Positions 32,566-44,576 of a DNA stretch of 64,000 nucleotides are shown here, one piece after another. Positions within the stretch are counted from its first letter, which is position 1, and every line of letters starts with the position of its first letter. A program made the translations under genes and the position numbers. The notes under the pieces are model-generated. The model saw only the letters and a program-made list of their open reading frames with translations, was not told where the DNA came from and did not search any database. The stretch comes from Mycobacterium xenopi (lineage in GTDB: Bacteria; Actinomycetota; Actinomycetes; Mycobacteriales; Mycobacteriaceae): contig NZ_AP022314.1 in assembly GCF_009936235.1 (NCBI RefSeq), positions 2,604,001 to 2,668,000 on the forward strand, in the 5' to 3' direction.

Positions 32566-33469
32566 GCTTGGCCAGCCCGCCACGACACTTGCCGCGAGGG
32601 AGTGGACCGCGCGGGCCGACGACTACCGCCGCCGGGTCGACGAATTCTTGGCCCCACACGACAAGCGCCGTCGCGCCGGCGAGTCGCATCCGGTGTGGGA
32701 TTTTTTGTTCAGCTACTACACCCTGCGGCCCGGCCGCCTGCGGTGCTGGCATCCCGGCTTCGGCGTGGTGCTCACCGGCCAGGAGGCGCTTCGCCGCTAC
32801 CGGGGCCGCTGTGGCTACACCGTGGTCGGCGACGGCGTCACCGTCAGTGACGCCTATCTGCGCAGCCGGCTCGATGTTGTGCGGTTCGTCGCCCAGCTGC
32901 TGGCTGCGACGGCACAGCGGCCAGCTCAGCTGAACTGCTTCGGGCTGCACGAATGGGCCATGGTGTATCGCAGCGCCGCTGTGCGCCACGATCGTGTGCC
33001 GCTACGGCTGTCCGGTGCGGCCATCGACACGGTCGTCGAGTCAATGCCGTTGCGCTGCACGCATTTTGACGCGTTTCGCTTCTTCACGGAGGCGGCGCGG
33101 CCCCGCAACGCGACGCAGCTCAGCCGTGTCAAGCAAACCTGGAGCGAGCAACCGGGATGCCTGCACACCGCGATGGATCTGTACAAGTGGTGCTACAAGT
33201 TGGGCCCGTTGGTCGGCTCCGAGCTGCTGTTCGACTGCCTGCACCTGGCCGCCGCCGCCCGCGAAGTCGACATGCGGGCCAGCCCGTATGATCTCAGCGG
33301 CTACGGATACCCGCCGATCGCCATCGAACACGGCGCCGGGCGCGCCGAGTATGTGCGTTGCCAGCGGGCGATCGCGCAACGCGCTGCCCCGCTGCGCGCC
33401 GCGCTGTTAGCCCATTGTGACCTGCTGCTGCGGGTCGCCAACCGCGGTAGTAGCGCTGCTTGTCGGTAG
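32558..33469 (+). CDS. Uncharacterised protein, family often annotated 3-methyladenine DNA glycosylase
   Basis: A 303-aa protein from GTG 32558, overlapping the Rv1841c-type gene by 8 bp. Conserved-looking stretches are HPVWDFLFSYYTLRPGRLRC (about residues 47-66), LNCFGLHEWAMVYRS (about 125-139), MPLRCTHFDAFRFFT, and HTAMDLYKWCYKLGPLVGSE. There is no helix-hairpin-helix or AlkA signature. Actinobacterial proteins like this are commonly labelled 3-methyladenine DNA glycosylase, but I see no motif that supports the activity, so the role should be treated as unknown. M. tuberculosis has PE_PGRS34 and a toxin-antitoxin pair at this position instead. Confidence 0.6.
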   Translation: MSELGQPATTLAAREWTARADDYRRRVDEFLAPHDKRRRAGESHPVWDFLFSYYTLRPGRLRCWHPGFGVVLTGQEALRRYRGRCGYTVVGDGVTVSDAYLRSRLDVVRFVAQLLAATAQRPAQLNCFGLHEWAMVYRSAAVRHDRVPLRLSGAAIDTVVESMPLRCTHFDAFRFFTEAARPRNATQLSRVKQTWSEQPGCLHTAMDLYKWCYKLGPLVGSELLFDCLHLAAAAREVDMRASPYDLSGYGYPPIAIEHGAGRAEYVRCQRAIAQRAAPLRAALLAHCDLLLRVANRGSSAACR

Positions 33470-33500
33470 GCTGAGTTAGTTGCCAGTGAGGAGGAACTTG

Positions 33501-35699
33501 ATGATCGAGCGCGTGCCGGTGGGAAACTTGCGAGTCGCGAAGGTGCTGTACGACTTCGTCAACACCGAGGCGCTGCCGGGCACCGACATCGATCCGGACA
33601 GTTTTTGGGCGGGCGTCGACAAGGTCGTCACCGACTTGTCCCGGCAGAACCAGGAGCTGCTCAACCGCCGCGACGAGCTGCAAGCCCAAATCGACAAGTG
33701 GCACCGGCACCGCGTCATCGAGCCCCACGACCCGGAGGCCTATCGGCAGTTCCTCACCGAAATCGGCTACCTGCTGCCCGAACCCGACGACTTCACGATC
33801 ACCACCGCCAACGTCGACCCTGAAATCACCACGACGGCCGGGCCGCAGCTGGTGGTGCCCGTCACCAATGCCCGGTTCGCGCTTAATGCCGCCAACGCCC
33901 GCTGGGGCTCGCTGTACGACGCGCTTTACGGCACCGATGTCATCCCCGAAACCGACGGTGCCGAAAAAGGCCCCGGCTACAACAGAATTCGCGGCGACAA
34001 GGTGATCGCCTATGCGCGCAGGTTCCTCGACGACGCGGTGCCGCTGGGCAATGGATCCTGGTCGGAACTGACCGGCCTGGCCGTCGATGGCGGCCAGCTC
34101 GTCGCCACACTCGCCGACGGGCTGCACACCACGCTGGCCAACCCCGCCCAGTTCGCCGGCTACACCGGTGCTCCCGCGGCGCCGGATTCGGTGCTGCTGG
34201 TCAACCACGGGTTGCACATCGACATCGTGATCGACCCGGAGTCACCGGTCGGCAAAACCGACCGCGCCGGCATCAAAGACGTGATTCTGGAATCGGCGGT
34301 CACCACGATCATCGATTTCGAAGACGCGGTCGCCGCCGTCGACGCCGACGACAAAACCCGCGCCTACCGCAACTGGCTCGGCCTGAACAAAGGCGACCTG
34401 TCAGCCGAGGTCAACAAGGACGGCCGCACCTTCACCCGGGTGCTCAACCAGGACCGCCACTACACCAGCCCGGACGGCGGTGAGCTGGTGCTGCCCGGAC
34501 GCGCGTTGTTGTTCGTGCGCAACGTCGGTCACCTGATGACCAACGACGCCATCGTCGACAGCGACGGCAACGCGGTGTTCGAGGGCATCCAGGACGCGCT
34601 GTTCACCGGCCTGTGCGCCATTCACGGGCTGAAGGCCTCCGACGCCAACGGGCCGCTGCTCAACAGCCGCACCGGCTCGATTTACATCGTCAAGCCGAAG
34701 ATGCACGGCCCCGACGAGGTCGCGTTCACCACCGAGCTGTTCAGCCGGGTCGAAGACGTGCTCGGGCTGCCGCAGAAGACCCTCAAGGTCGGGGTCATGG
34801 ACGAGGAGCGGCGCACCACCGTGAACCTCAAGGCCTGCATCAAGGCCGCCGCCGACCGGATCGTGTTCATCAACACCGGTTTCCTGGACCGCACTGGCGA
34901 CGAGATCCACACCTCGATGGAGGCCGGTCCGATGGTGCGCAAAGGTGCCATGAAGACCCAGCCGTGGATCCTGGCCTACGAGGACAACAACGTCGACGTC
35001 GGCCTGGCCACCGGTTTCGCCGGCCACGCCCAGATCGGCAAGGGCATGTGGACGATGACCGAGCTGATGGCCGACATGGTCGAGCAGAAGATCGCTCAGC
35101 CCCGCGCCGGGGCCAGCACCGCATGGGTCCCCTCGCCCACCGCCGCGACCCTGCACGCGTTGCATTACCACCAGGTCGACGTGGCGGCCGTTCAAAAGGA
35201 GCTGGCCGGCCAGCGGCGGGCCACGATCGACCAGCTGCTGACCATCCCGCTGGCCAAGGAATTAGCTTGGGCGCCTGAGGAAATCCGCGAAGAGGTGGAC
35301 AACAACTGCCAGTCGATTCTGGGCTACGTGGTGCGCTGGATCGACCAGGGCATCGGCTCGTCGAAGGTCCCTGACATCCACAACATCGACCTGATGGAGG
35401 ACCGCGCAACCCTGCGGATCTCCAGCCAGTTACTGGCGAACTGGCTGCGCCACGGCGTGATTACCGCCGAGGATGTGCGGGCCGGACTGGAGCGCATGGC
35501 CCCGATGGTTGACCGGCAAAACGCCGGGGACCCGGCCTACCGGCCGATGGCGCCCAACTTCGACGACAGCATTGCCTTCCTGGCGGCCCAAGACCTGATT
35601 TTGTCCGGCGCCGAGCAGCCCAACGGCTACACCGAGCCGATCCTGCACCGACGCCGCCGCGAGTTCAAAGCCCGGTTCGGCGATGCCGCCGGCGGGTGA
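33501..35699 (+). CDS. glcB: Malate synthase G
   Basis: This 732-aa glyoxylate-shunt enzyme condenses acetyl-CoA and glyoxylate to malate. It matches Rv1837c. The signature [20 protein letters not shown] (about residues 271-290), [38 protein letters not shown] (about 434-451), with magnesium-binding acids, and the catalytic-base region [19 protein letters not shown] (about 626-644) are all present, as is the long insertion that separates form G from form A. ATG 33501 follows GAGGAGG closely. It also has a moonlighting surface-adhesin report in M. tuberculosis. Confidence 0.95.
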   Translation: MIERVPVGNLRVAKVLYDFVNTEALPGTDIDPDSFWAGVDKVVTDLSRQNQELLNRRDELQAQIDKWHRHRVIEPHDPEAYRQFLTEIGYLLPEPDDFTITTANVDPEITTTAGPQLVVPVTNARFALNAANARWGSLYDALYGTDVIPETDGAEKGPGYNRIRGDKVIAYARRFLDDAVPLGNGSWSELTGLAVDGGQLVATLADGLHTTLANPAQFAGYTGAPAAPDSVLLVNHGLHIDIVIDPESPVGKTDRAGIKDVILESAVTTIIDFEDAVAAVDADDKTRAYRNWLGLNKGDLSAEVNKDGRTFTRVLNQDRHYTSPDGGELVLPGRALLFVRNVGHLMTNDAIVDSDGNAVFEGIQDALFTGLCAIHGLKASDANGPLLNSRTGSIYIVKPKMHGPDEVAFTTELFSRVEDVLGLPQKTLKVGVMDEERRTTVNLKACIKAAADRIVFINTGFLDRTGDEIHTSMEAGPMVRKGAMKTQPWILAYEDNNVDVGLATGFAGHAQIGKGMWTMTELMADMVEQKIAQPRAGASTAWVPSPTAATLHALHYHQVDVAAVQKELAGQRRATIDQLLTIPLAKELAWAPEEIREEVDNNCQSILGYVVRWIDQGIGSSKVPDIHNIDLMEDRATLRISSQLLANWLRHGVITAEDVRAGLERMAPMVDRQNAGDPAYRPMAPNFDDSIAFLAAQDLILSGAEQPNGYTEPILHRRRREFKARFGDAAGG

Positions 35700-35794
35700 T
35701 TCGGCTGCGAATGTAGTAGCTACCGATGAGTAGACTCGGCGCCGAATCGGCACCAGCGCGATGATAGGTCCACGGAGAGGGTGCAGGCACCGGC

Positions 35795-37891
35795 ATGGGT
35801 AGGCACAGCATGCCCGAGCCCGAGGATTCCGCCGCCGAACCGTCCGACGAGTTGACGGACGACTACTTGGGCTCGGATGACGATACGGGCCGCCACCTTG
35901 TTAGTGGCCCCGATACTGCCGGCTACCCCCCGCGGCCGTCCTACGCGCGGTATGCGGGCGCCGCGCGCGACGACTACCCGGAGGATTTCGTCGACGACGC
36001 ATTCGACGACGTGTCCGATGATGTGTTCGACGACGTGGTCGAGCGCGGCGAGCCCGGCGGCGCCTACCCCGGCGAACCCGACGCGGATTACCCCGATTTC
36101 TCTCGGGCCGGCCAGCCGGCGGCCGCAACACCCCCACCCACCGGCGGTGGTCACCGCAGCCAGTGGCGCGGCGGCCACCGCAGCGAGGGCGGGCGCCGTG
36201 GCGTCAGCATCGGCGTGGTCGCGGCCCTGGTGGTGGTCGTCGTCGTGGTGGCCACGGTGATCTTGTGGCGGTTTTTCGGCGATGCGTTGTCCCACCGCTC
36301 CCATACCGCTGCCACGCGCTGCATCGGTGCCAAGGAGAACGTCGCCGTCATCGCGGACGCGTCGATCGCTGACCGTGTGCAGCAGTTCGGCGACCGCTAT
36401 AACGAGTCGGCCACCCCGGTCGGTGATCACTGCATGCAGGTCAGCGTCAAGCCCGCCAGCTCCGATGCCGTCGTCAACGGGTTCATCGGCAACTGGCCGG
36501 CGGAGCTCGGCGACCGGCCGGCGTTGTGGGTACCGGGCAGCTCGGTGTCGGCGGCACGGCTCGCGGCAGCGGTCGGACAGCAAACGATCAGCGATAGCCG
36601 TTCACTGGTCACGTCACCGGTGCTGATCGCGGTGCGGCCGGAATTGCAACGCGCCCTCAGCGGCCAGAGCTGGGCGTCGCTGCCGGGCCTTCAGACCAAG
36701 CCGGACGCCTTGACCGGCTTGCATTTGCCCGGGTGGGGATCGCTGCGGCTCGCGCTGCCGCTCAGCGGCAACAGCGACGCGGCGTATTTGGCGGCGGAAG
36801 CGGTGGCCGCCGCATCGGCGCCGCCCGGAGCCGCGGCCACCGCCGGAAGCGGCGCGGTACGCATGCTGGTCGACGGCCAGCCGAAGCTGGCCGACAATTC
36901 GCTGACCGAGGCCATGAACGCGCTGCTGCAGCCCGGCGATCCGGCGAGCGCGCCGGTGCATGCGGTGGTCACCACCGAACAGCAGTTGTTCCAGCGCGGC
37001 CAGTCCGGGGACGCCTCCGGCGCGTTGAGTTCGTGGCTGCCGCCGGGCCCGGCCGCGGTCGCGGACTATCCGACGGTGTTGCTCAGCGGGTCGTGGCTGT
37101 CACAGGAGCAGGTCACCGCCGCCAGCGCGTTCGCCCGATTCATGCACAAACCCGACCAACTGGCCGAGCTAGCCAAGGCCGGCTTCCGCGTACAAGGTGT
37201 GCAGCCGCCGAAAAGCGACGTCACCAGTTTCGCGCCGCTGTCGTCGACGCTGAAGGTCGGCGACGACGCGTTGCGCGCCACCCTGGCCAACACACTGACC
37301 ACCCCGGCGGGTGGACCGGTCGCCACCATCATGCTCGAGCAGTCGATGACCACCGAGGAGGGCGGCAAGACGCGGTTGGCCAATGTCGTCGTGGCCCTGA
37401 ACAACCGGATCCGCGCGCTGCCGCCGACCTCGGCGGTCGGGCTGTGGACGTTCGACGGCAAAGAAGGCCGGACCGAGGTCTCCACTGGGCCGCTGGACGA
37501 CCCGGTCAACGGCCAGCCCCGCTCGGCGGCGCTGAGCGCCGCATTGGACAAGCAGTATTCGACGCCCGGCGGCGCGGTGTCGTTCACCACGCTGCGATTG
37601 GTTTACAACGACGCCGTGGCCAATTTCCGTGCCGGACAGACGAATTCGGTGCTGGTGATCACCGCAGGCCCGCACACCGACCAGACGCTCGACGGCCCCG
37701 GGCTGCAGGAGTTCATCCGCCGAAGCGTCGACCCGGCCAAGCCCATCGCGGTGAACATCATCGACTTCGGCACCGATCCGGACCGGCCGACCTGGGAGGC
37801 GGTCGCCCGCCTCAGTGGCGGCAGCTACCAGAACCTGCCGACCTCGGCGTCCCCTGACCTGGCCACCGCCATCACCACATTCCTAAGCTGA
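35795..37891 (+). CDS. Membrane-anchored substrate-binding/von Willebrand A-domain protein (Rv1836c homologue)
   Basis: A 698-aa protein in three parts: a cytoplasmic acidic, disordered N-terminus (about residues 1-145, rich in D/E, G and Y), one transmembrane helix (SIGVVAALVVVVVVVATVIL, about 144-163), and a large extracytoplasmic part with a type-2 solute-binding-like domain (about 180-480) and a C-terminal vWA-like domain (about 500-695). The metal-site motif expected as DxSxS reads EQSMT (about 511-515), so metal binding is doubtful. Role unknown; the order suggests an envelope function. It follows glcB after 95 bp. Confidence 0.8.
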   Translation: MGRHSMPEPEDSAAEPSDELTDDYLGSDDDTGRHLVSGPDTAGYPPRPSYARYAGAARDDYPEDFVDDAFDDVSDDVFDDVVERGEPGGAYPGEPDADYPDFSRAGQPAAATPPPTGGGHRSQWRGGHRSEGGRRGVSIGVVAALVVVVVVVATVILWRFFGDALSHRSHTAATRCIGAKENVAVIADASIADRVQQFGDRYNESATPVGDHCMQVSVKPASSDAVVNGFIGNWPAELGDRPALWVPGSSVSAARLAAAVGQQTISDSRSLVTSPVLIAVRPELQRALSGQSWASLPGLQTKPDALTGLHLPGWGSLRLALPLSGNSDAAYLAAEAVAAASAPPGAAATAGSGAVRMLVDGQPKLADNSLTEAMNALLQPGDPASAPVHAVVTTEQQLFQRGQSGDASGALSSWLPPGPAAVADYPTVLLSGSWLSQEQVTAASAFARFMHKPDQLAELAKAGFRVQGVQPPKSDVTSFAPLSSTLKVGDDALRATLANTLTTPAGGPVATIMLEQSMTTEEGGKTRLANVVVALNNRIRALPPTSAVGLWTFDGKEGRTEVSTGPLDDPVNGQPRSAALSAALDKQYSTPGGAVSFTTLRLVYNDAVANFRAGQTNSVLVITAGPHTDQTLDGPGLQEFIRRSVDPAKPIAVNIIDFGTDPDRPTWEAVARLSGGSYQNLPTSASPDLATAITTFLS

Positions 37892-38012
37892 GCCGGTTGG
37901 CCGTTGCGCACCGACGAACTGCGCAGGGTGAGCGCCCGGGCACGCGCCAGTCCCAAACATGCTGCGGAAGCACTACTCGGCTTACGATCACATGCGGCAC
38001 CGGAGGAGCACA

Positions 38013-38885
38013 ATGGCTGTCGACTTCACCCCAGATCCGTCGCTGTACCCGTTCACGTCGCACTGGTTCGACTCGACACGGGGCCGCGTGCACTACATCG
38101 ACGAGGGCCCGACTAGCGGCGATGGTGTGCCGATCGTGTTCTGCCACGGCAACCCGACCTGGAGCTTCCTGTACCGCGACATCATCGTCGCGCTGCGCGA
38201 CAAGTTCCGTTGCATCGCCCCGGACTACCTGGGTTTCGGGCTCTCGGAGCGTCCATCCGGCTTCGGATACACGATCGAGGAGCATGCCGGTGTGGTGGGT
38301 GACCTGGTCGACCACCTGGGTCTCAATGGTTACCTGACCATGGGCCAGGACTGGGGTGGCCCGATCAGCCTGGCGGTCGACGTGGCCCGTGCCGACCGGG
38401 TGCGCGGCGTCATCTTGGGCAACACCTGGTTCTGGCCGGCGGATGACCTGCGGCCGAAACTATTCAGCAAAGTGATGTCCAGCGCACCCATGCAGTACGC
38501 GATTTTGCAGCGGAATTTCTTTGTCGAGCGGCTGATTCCGGCGGGAACCGGGCGACGGCTAGACCCGGCGGTGATGGCACACTACCGCGGGGTGCAGCCG
38601 AGCCGGCAGGACCGGGTGGGTGTGGCCCGGTTGCCCAAAGAAATCCTGGCCGCGCGTCCGCTCCTGGAGCGGCTCTCCAACGAGGTGCCCGCAAGGCTGG
38701 GTTCCAAACCGGCTTTGCTGGTGTGGGGGATGAAGGATCCTGCGTTTCCCCCCAGCCAATCGTTACCGCGGATGCGCGCAGCCTTCCCCGATCACGTCGT
38801 CGTCGAATTGCCCAACGCCAAGCACTTCATCCAGGAAGACGCGCCGGAACGGATCGCGGGGGCGATCCTCGATCGCTTCGGCTGA
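38013..38885 (+). CDS. Haloalkane dehalogenase, DmbC-like (Rv1833c homologue)
   Basis: This 290-aa alpha/beta-hydrolase hydrolyses carbon-halogen bonds to alcohols. The oxyanion and halide-binding HGNPTW (residues 45-50), nucleophile elbow GQDWGGP (Asp113, with halide-binding Trp114), acid-side WGMKDPAFP and catalytic His in ELPNAKHFIQED near the C-terminus are intact. It corresponds to DmbC, the HLD-III-type enzyme of the tuberculosis complex, which shows slow turnover; the natural substrate is unknown. ATG 38013 is chosen for GGAGGA six bases upstream. It converges on gcvP with 10 bp between stops. Confidence 0.87.
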   Translation: MAVDFTPDPSLYPFTSHWFDSTRGRVHYIDEGPTSGDGVPIVFCHGNPTWSFLYRDIIVALRDKFRCIAPDYLGFGLSERPSGFGYTIEEHAGVVGDLVDHLGLNGYLTMGQDWGGPISLAVDVARADRVRGVILGNTWFWPADDLRPKLFSKVMSSAPMQYAILQRNFFVERLIPAGTGRRLDPAVMAHYRGVQPSRQDRVGVARLPKEILAARPLLERLSNEVPARLGSKPALLVWGMKDPAFPPSQSLPRMRAAFPDHVVVELPNAKHFIQEDAPERIAGAILDRFG

Positions 38886-38895
38886 CCCTGGGCGC

Positions 38896-41724
<2,829 letters not shown>

Positions 41725-41762
41725 GGGCGAAACTCCTGGCATCGGCAGAGGACCATGCTGGC

Positions 41763-41957
41763 CCTCCCCTCTGTCTTCACCCGTTCGCGGGCGCCTGAGA
41801 GATTCGGCGCGTAGCGCCTTTCCCCATCGGCGGGTGACCGGGGTCACCGCTTTCCAGAGGCATCGTGTCGTGGCGCGGTCCGGGTGCCTGAGAGGTTGAC
41901 GGAGAGGTGTTGCTCCTTCGGCGTCCGTGGCTGGCGGTCACGGAACTCTCCCGCGCC
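41763..41957 (-). ncRNA. Tandem glycine riboswitch controlling gcvP
   Basis: On the minus strand, two glycine aptamers follow one another. The first has GGGAGAG near 41950, the diagnostic GCCGAAGGAGCAA near 41910-41925 and CTCTCAGGCAC (about 41888-41898). The second has GGGGAAAGGCGC (about 41812-41825), AATCTCTCAGGCGCC (about 41790-41804) and ends with GACAGAGGGGAG (41763-41776). This is the gcvT-type riboswitch known upstream of Rv1832 in M. tuberculosis. Its end can pair with CCTCTG before the gcvP ribosome-binding region, suggesting control of translation or termination. It normally turns gene expression on with glycine. Confidence 0.92.
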
Positions 41958-41974
41958 GGGTCGATGCGGGGCCG

Positions 41975-41980
41975 ATTGTA
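41975..41980 (-). promoter_or_regulatory. Candidate -10 element for the gcvP riboswitch transcript
   Basis: On the minus strand TACAAT stands about 18 bases before the start of the first aptamer, the right distance for a sigma-A type -10 box. No convincing -35 hexamer is seen 17 bases upstream, as is common in mycobacteria. Confidence 0.4.
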
Positions 41981-42065
41981 CCGAGCCGCTCTACCTGATG
42001 GCGAGCGGGCGTCTGCGCAGCGTACGCCACGCGACACGCGCAACTGCAATCGCGCGCGAAACCCG

Positions 42066-42713
42066 TCAGCCGATCTTGCGGTCGCGGTGCTTGCGCCGCG
42101 AGGCCAGCTCGTCCTCCGGTGCGGCGATCGACTCGCCGCCGTCGGCGCGCTCGCCCGGGAAGTCGGCGATCACGCCCGTCAGCTCGCGCATGGCGCCGGA
42201 CACTGCGATACCGAACACGCCCTGCCCGCCCTGCAGCAGGTCGACGACCTCCTCGGCGGAGGTGCACTCGTAGACCGTCGTGCCGTCGGAGAACAGCGTG
42301 ATGTTAGCCAAATCCTGCACGCCGCGCTGGCGCAGGTGGTCGACCGCGACCCGGATGTTGTGCAGCGAGATACCGGTGTCGAGCAACCGCTTGACGATCT
42401 TTAGCACCAGGATGTCTTTGAACGAATACAGCCGCTGGCTGCCGGAGCCGGCCGCACTGCGGATCGACGGCACCACCAGCGATGTGCGTGCCCAGTAGTC
42501 CAGCTGGCGGTAGGTGATGCCGGCGATCTGGCAGGCGCTGGGGCCGCGGTAGCCGACGAGCTCGTCGGGCACCGAGTCGTCTGGGAACAGGCCGGCTTGC
42601 ACCGGTTCGCTCGGGGCGGAAGCGGCGGGGTCGTCCGGCTTTGGGGCAGCGCCCTCACCCTCGGCGGACCCGGACTCAAGGTCTAGCTGATCTTGACGTG
42701 GTTGGTCGCCCAC
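42066..42713 (-). CDS. MerR-family transcriptional regulator (Rv1830 homologue)
   Basis: A 215-aa MerR-like protein. After a disordered N-terminus, the winged-helix part reads SACQIAGITYRQLDYWARTS (about residues 60-79), then SQRLYSFKDILVLKIVKRLL and a regulatory region NITLFSDGTTVYECTSAEEV. Orthologues are conserved next to garA and gcvH in actinobacteria and are linked with growth or cell-division genes. GTG 42713 has GAGAGGAA five bases upstream; GTG 42737 is an alternative giving 223 aa, near the M. tuberculosis length. Upstream of the riboswitch on the same strand. Confidence 0.85.
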   Translation of the reverse strand: MGDQPRQDQLDLESGSAEGEGAAPKPDDPAASAPSEPVQAGLFPDDSVPDELVGYRGPSACQIAGITYRQLDYWARTSLVVPSIRSAAGSGSQRLYSFKDILVLKIVKRLLDTGISLHNIRVAVDHLRQRGVQDLANITLFSDGTTVYECTSAEEVVDLLQGGQGVFGIAVSGAMRELTGVIADFPGERADGGESIAAPEDELASRRKHRDRKIG

Positions 42714-42916
42714 GATGCTTCCTCTCGCCGATGTCACTGACTGCCCTGCAGCCGCGCTTGGTCAGGCCCGAGTGCTTGAGAGCATACGCTTTTCGACAAG
42801 CCGTCGTGCTCCTCGTCACGATCAAGCCGCCATCAAAGTATGGCCGGGATCGGGGTTGCGTGACGCTATCCGGGGGGCGTGTCGAGGCCCAAGTCACACA
42901 TGAGACGCATCCGTAA
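42714..42916. other. Intergenic region before the MerR gene; no gene seen
   Basis: This stretch between the Rv1830-type start and the hairpin at 42917 should hold that gene's promoter. I see no convincing gene, RNA or repeat in it, only short overlapping open frames without family resemblance. Confidence 0.5.
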
Positions 42917-42951
42917 CATAGCGGACGGCGCCGAACGCACCGTCCGCTATG
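42917..42951. terminator. Perfect 12-bp stem hairpin, candidate terminator
   Basis: CATAGCGGACGG at 42917-42928 and its exact complement at 42940-42951 enclose an 11-base loop. It lies downstream of the nuclease gene and its 58-bp repeats on the minus strand and so is placed to end that transcript. There is no U run after it. Confidence 0.6.
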
Positions 42952-42955
42952 GGGG

Positions 42956-43245
42956 TTCGATCGTCCGGTTCCTCCTCAGCCCGCTTCGCGGCCCGCATCG
43001 TCACCGGACTGGGTTCGATCGTCCGGTTCCTCCTCAGCCCGCTTCGCGGCCCGCATCGTCACCGGACTGGGTTCGATCGTCCGGTTCCTCCTCAGCCCGC
43101 TTCGCGGCCCGCATCGTCACCGGACTGGGTTCGATCGTCCGGTTCCTCCTCAGCCCGCTTCGCGGCCCGCATCGTCACCGGACTAGGTTCGATCGTCCGG
43201 TTCCTCCTCAGCCCGCTTCGCGGCCCGCATCGTCACCGGACTAGG
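42956..43245. repeat. Five-copy 58-bp tandem repeat (VNTR) overlapping the end of the nuclease gene
   Basis: Five head-to-tail copies begin at 42956, 43014, 43072, 43130 and 43188, each starting TTCGATCGTCCGGTTCCTCC and ending CCGGACT followed by GGG or AGG. Copies 1-3 end CTGGG and copies 4-5 end CTAGG; otherwise they look identical. The CTA of copy 5 is the TAG stop codon of the Rv1829-type gene (minus strand). Each junction contains CCGGAC...GTCCGG arms able to form a hairpin. A repeat locus is known near the same gene in M. tuberculosis as I recall (around 2074 kb). Near-identity of copies suggests recent, probably variable, expansion. Confidence 0.93.
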
Positions 43246-43735
43246 TGGCTTTGAAATCGTCGGGGGACACACTGTCAAGGAATTCCTTGAACTTCTCCAC
43301 TTCGTCCTCACGCACCGCGCTGGTGGGTTCCTCGTCGCTCTCGTCCGGTATCAGCAAACCCGCCTCCGCGAGCACGGCCTCCTCGACGTAAATCGGCACG
43401 CCGACCCGCAGCGCGATGGCCACCGAGTCCGATGGCCGCGCCGACACCCTGATGTTGCGGTCGAAGATCAGGTCAGCGTAGAAGGTCCCCTCCTGCAAGT
43501 CGACGATCCGCACCTCCTTGAGGGTATGGCCAAGGGCGGCAATCACATCGCGGATCAAGTCATGTGTCAGCGGACGGGGCGGCTCGACACCCTGCTGCTC
43601 CAAGGCGATGGCCGCGGCCTCCGACTGGCCGATCCAGATCGGTAGATACCGGTCACCGTTTGCTTCGCGCAGCAACAGCACCGGCTGGTTCTGCGGCTGC
43701 TCGACCCGAATGCCGACCACGCGAACTTCACCCAT
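43241..43735 (-). CDS. Bifunctional nuclease family protein (DUF151; Rv1829 homologue)
   Basis: A 164-aa DUF151 protein. It starts MGEVRVVGIRVEQPQNQPVL and contains YLPIWIGQSEAAAIALEQQG (about residues 31-50), FYADLIFDRNIRVSARPSDS (about 89-108) and AIALRVGVPIYVEEAVL, the classical DUF151 core; the short acidic tail ends DSVSPDDFKAT. Plant relatives are reported to have RNase and DNase activity; bacterial function is not settled. The length equals that of the M. tuberculosis orthologue. Its TAG stop falls within the last copy of the 58-bp repeat. ATG 43735 is the conserved start. Confidence 0.88.
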   Translation of the reverse strand: MGEVRVVGIRVEQPQNQPVLLLREANGDRYLPIWIGQSEAAAIALEQQGVEPPRPLTHDLIRDVIAALGHTLKEVRIVDLQEGTFYADLIFDRNIRVSARPSDSVAIALRVGVPIYVEEAVLAEAGLLIPDESDEEPTSAVREDEVEKFKEFLDSVSPDDFKAT

Positions 43736-43841
43736 GTGTGTCTGCCCTCCGCACGTCGTGTCCGACTCGACCTGGCGTGGCGTGATGGGACTGCGAAACG
43801 TCAGCCCGCCGAACACCAAGCTCCCGAACGAAGTCTAATCC

Positions 43842-44576
43842 TCACCGGCGAAGAACGTCGCGTACGGCAGACTTGATCAGCGCGGTATGCAAGGTGATCG
43901 CCAGCGCCGCCACCTCACGCGCCAAGTCGTCGGCGCGGTCGCGGGCACCTGCCTTGCCGGCCTTGACCACTGGCCCGGCGATCTGAGCGATGAGGTCGGA
44001 CTGCCGGTCAGCGGCCGAACGGAATGCCCGCAAGTGCCGCGGCTCGACGCCGTAGTCGGCCAGGGCCCGCGCGCACTGCAAAATGACGACCGCGTGCTCG
44101 TCGAAAAAACCACCCGGCCCGGTGGTGATCACTCCCGCCTTGATCAGCGCGGTCAGCAGTTCGCCGTCGACCCCTGAGCGCTCGAGCAGGTCCTCCCGGC
44201 TGAGCCGGATTTGCGTCGAGGCCACCGATGCGGTGTCGTCCGTCGCGGCGGCGCCTGCGATCGACACCAATCGCGGCCCACCGTAAGGCGATCCGGAGGG
44301 TGGCAATTCACCGTCGGGAAGGGCGTCCAGCTGCGCCTTGATCACTTTCAGGGGCAGGTAGTGATCGCGCTGCGCGGTGAGGATGAAGCGCAGCCGGGCG
44401 CAATCGTAGGCGGTGAACCGCCGATACCCTGACGCGGCGCGCTGCGGGGTGACCAACCCCTCGGCCTCCAGGAACCGAATCTTGGAGATCGTGATGTCCG
44501 GGAACTCCGGCCGCAGCAGCTCTAGCACCGCTCCGATCGACATCCCGGTCAGCGCGGGCGTGTCAGGCGCGGTCAC
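43842..44576 (-). CDS. MerR-family transcriptional regulator (Rv1828 homologue)
   Basis: A 244-aa regulator with an N-terminal MerR winged helix, [20 protein letters not shown] (about residues 12-31), [20 protein letters not shown] (about 38-57), [20 protein letters not shown], and a C-terminal helical effector and dimerisation part ([20 protein letters not shown]). The GTG start overlaps the garA stop (GTGA, 4 bp), showing coupled translation. The gcvH-garA-merR order is strongly conserved in actinobacteria. Ligand unknown. Confidence 0.9.
   Translation of the reverse strand: MTAPDTPALTGMSIGAVLELLRPEFPDITISKIRFLEAEGLVTPQRAASGYRRFTAYDCARLRFILTAQRDHYLPLKVIKAQLDALPDGELPPSGSPYGGPRLVSIAGAAATDDTASVASTQIRLSREDLLERSGVDGELLTALIKAGVITTGPGGFFDEHAVVILQCARALADYGVEPRHLRAFRSAADRQSDLIAQIAGPVVKAGKAGARDRADDLAREVAALAITLHTALIKSAVRDVLRR

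Noticed and set aside
41725..41847. Extended N-terminus of gcvP
   Set aside because: The in-frame extension lies in the riboswitch and its expression platform; GTG 41724 has a proper ribosome-binding site and matches orthologues.
43003..43032. Each repeat junction as an individual intrinsic terminator
   Set aside because: The CCGGAC/GTCCGG stem is only 6 bp with an 11-base loop and no U run, weaker than the hairpin at 42917.
42956..43245. CRISPR array
   Set aside because: The 58-bp units are contiguous with no unique spacers, and no cas gene is near. It is a simple tandem repeat.
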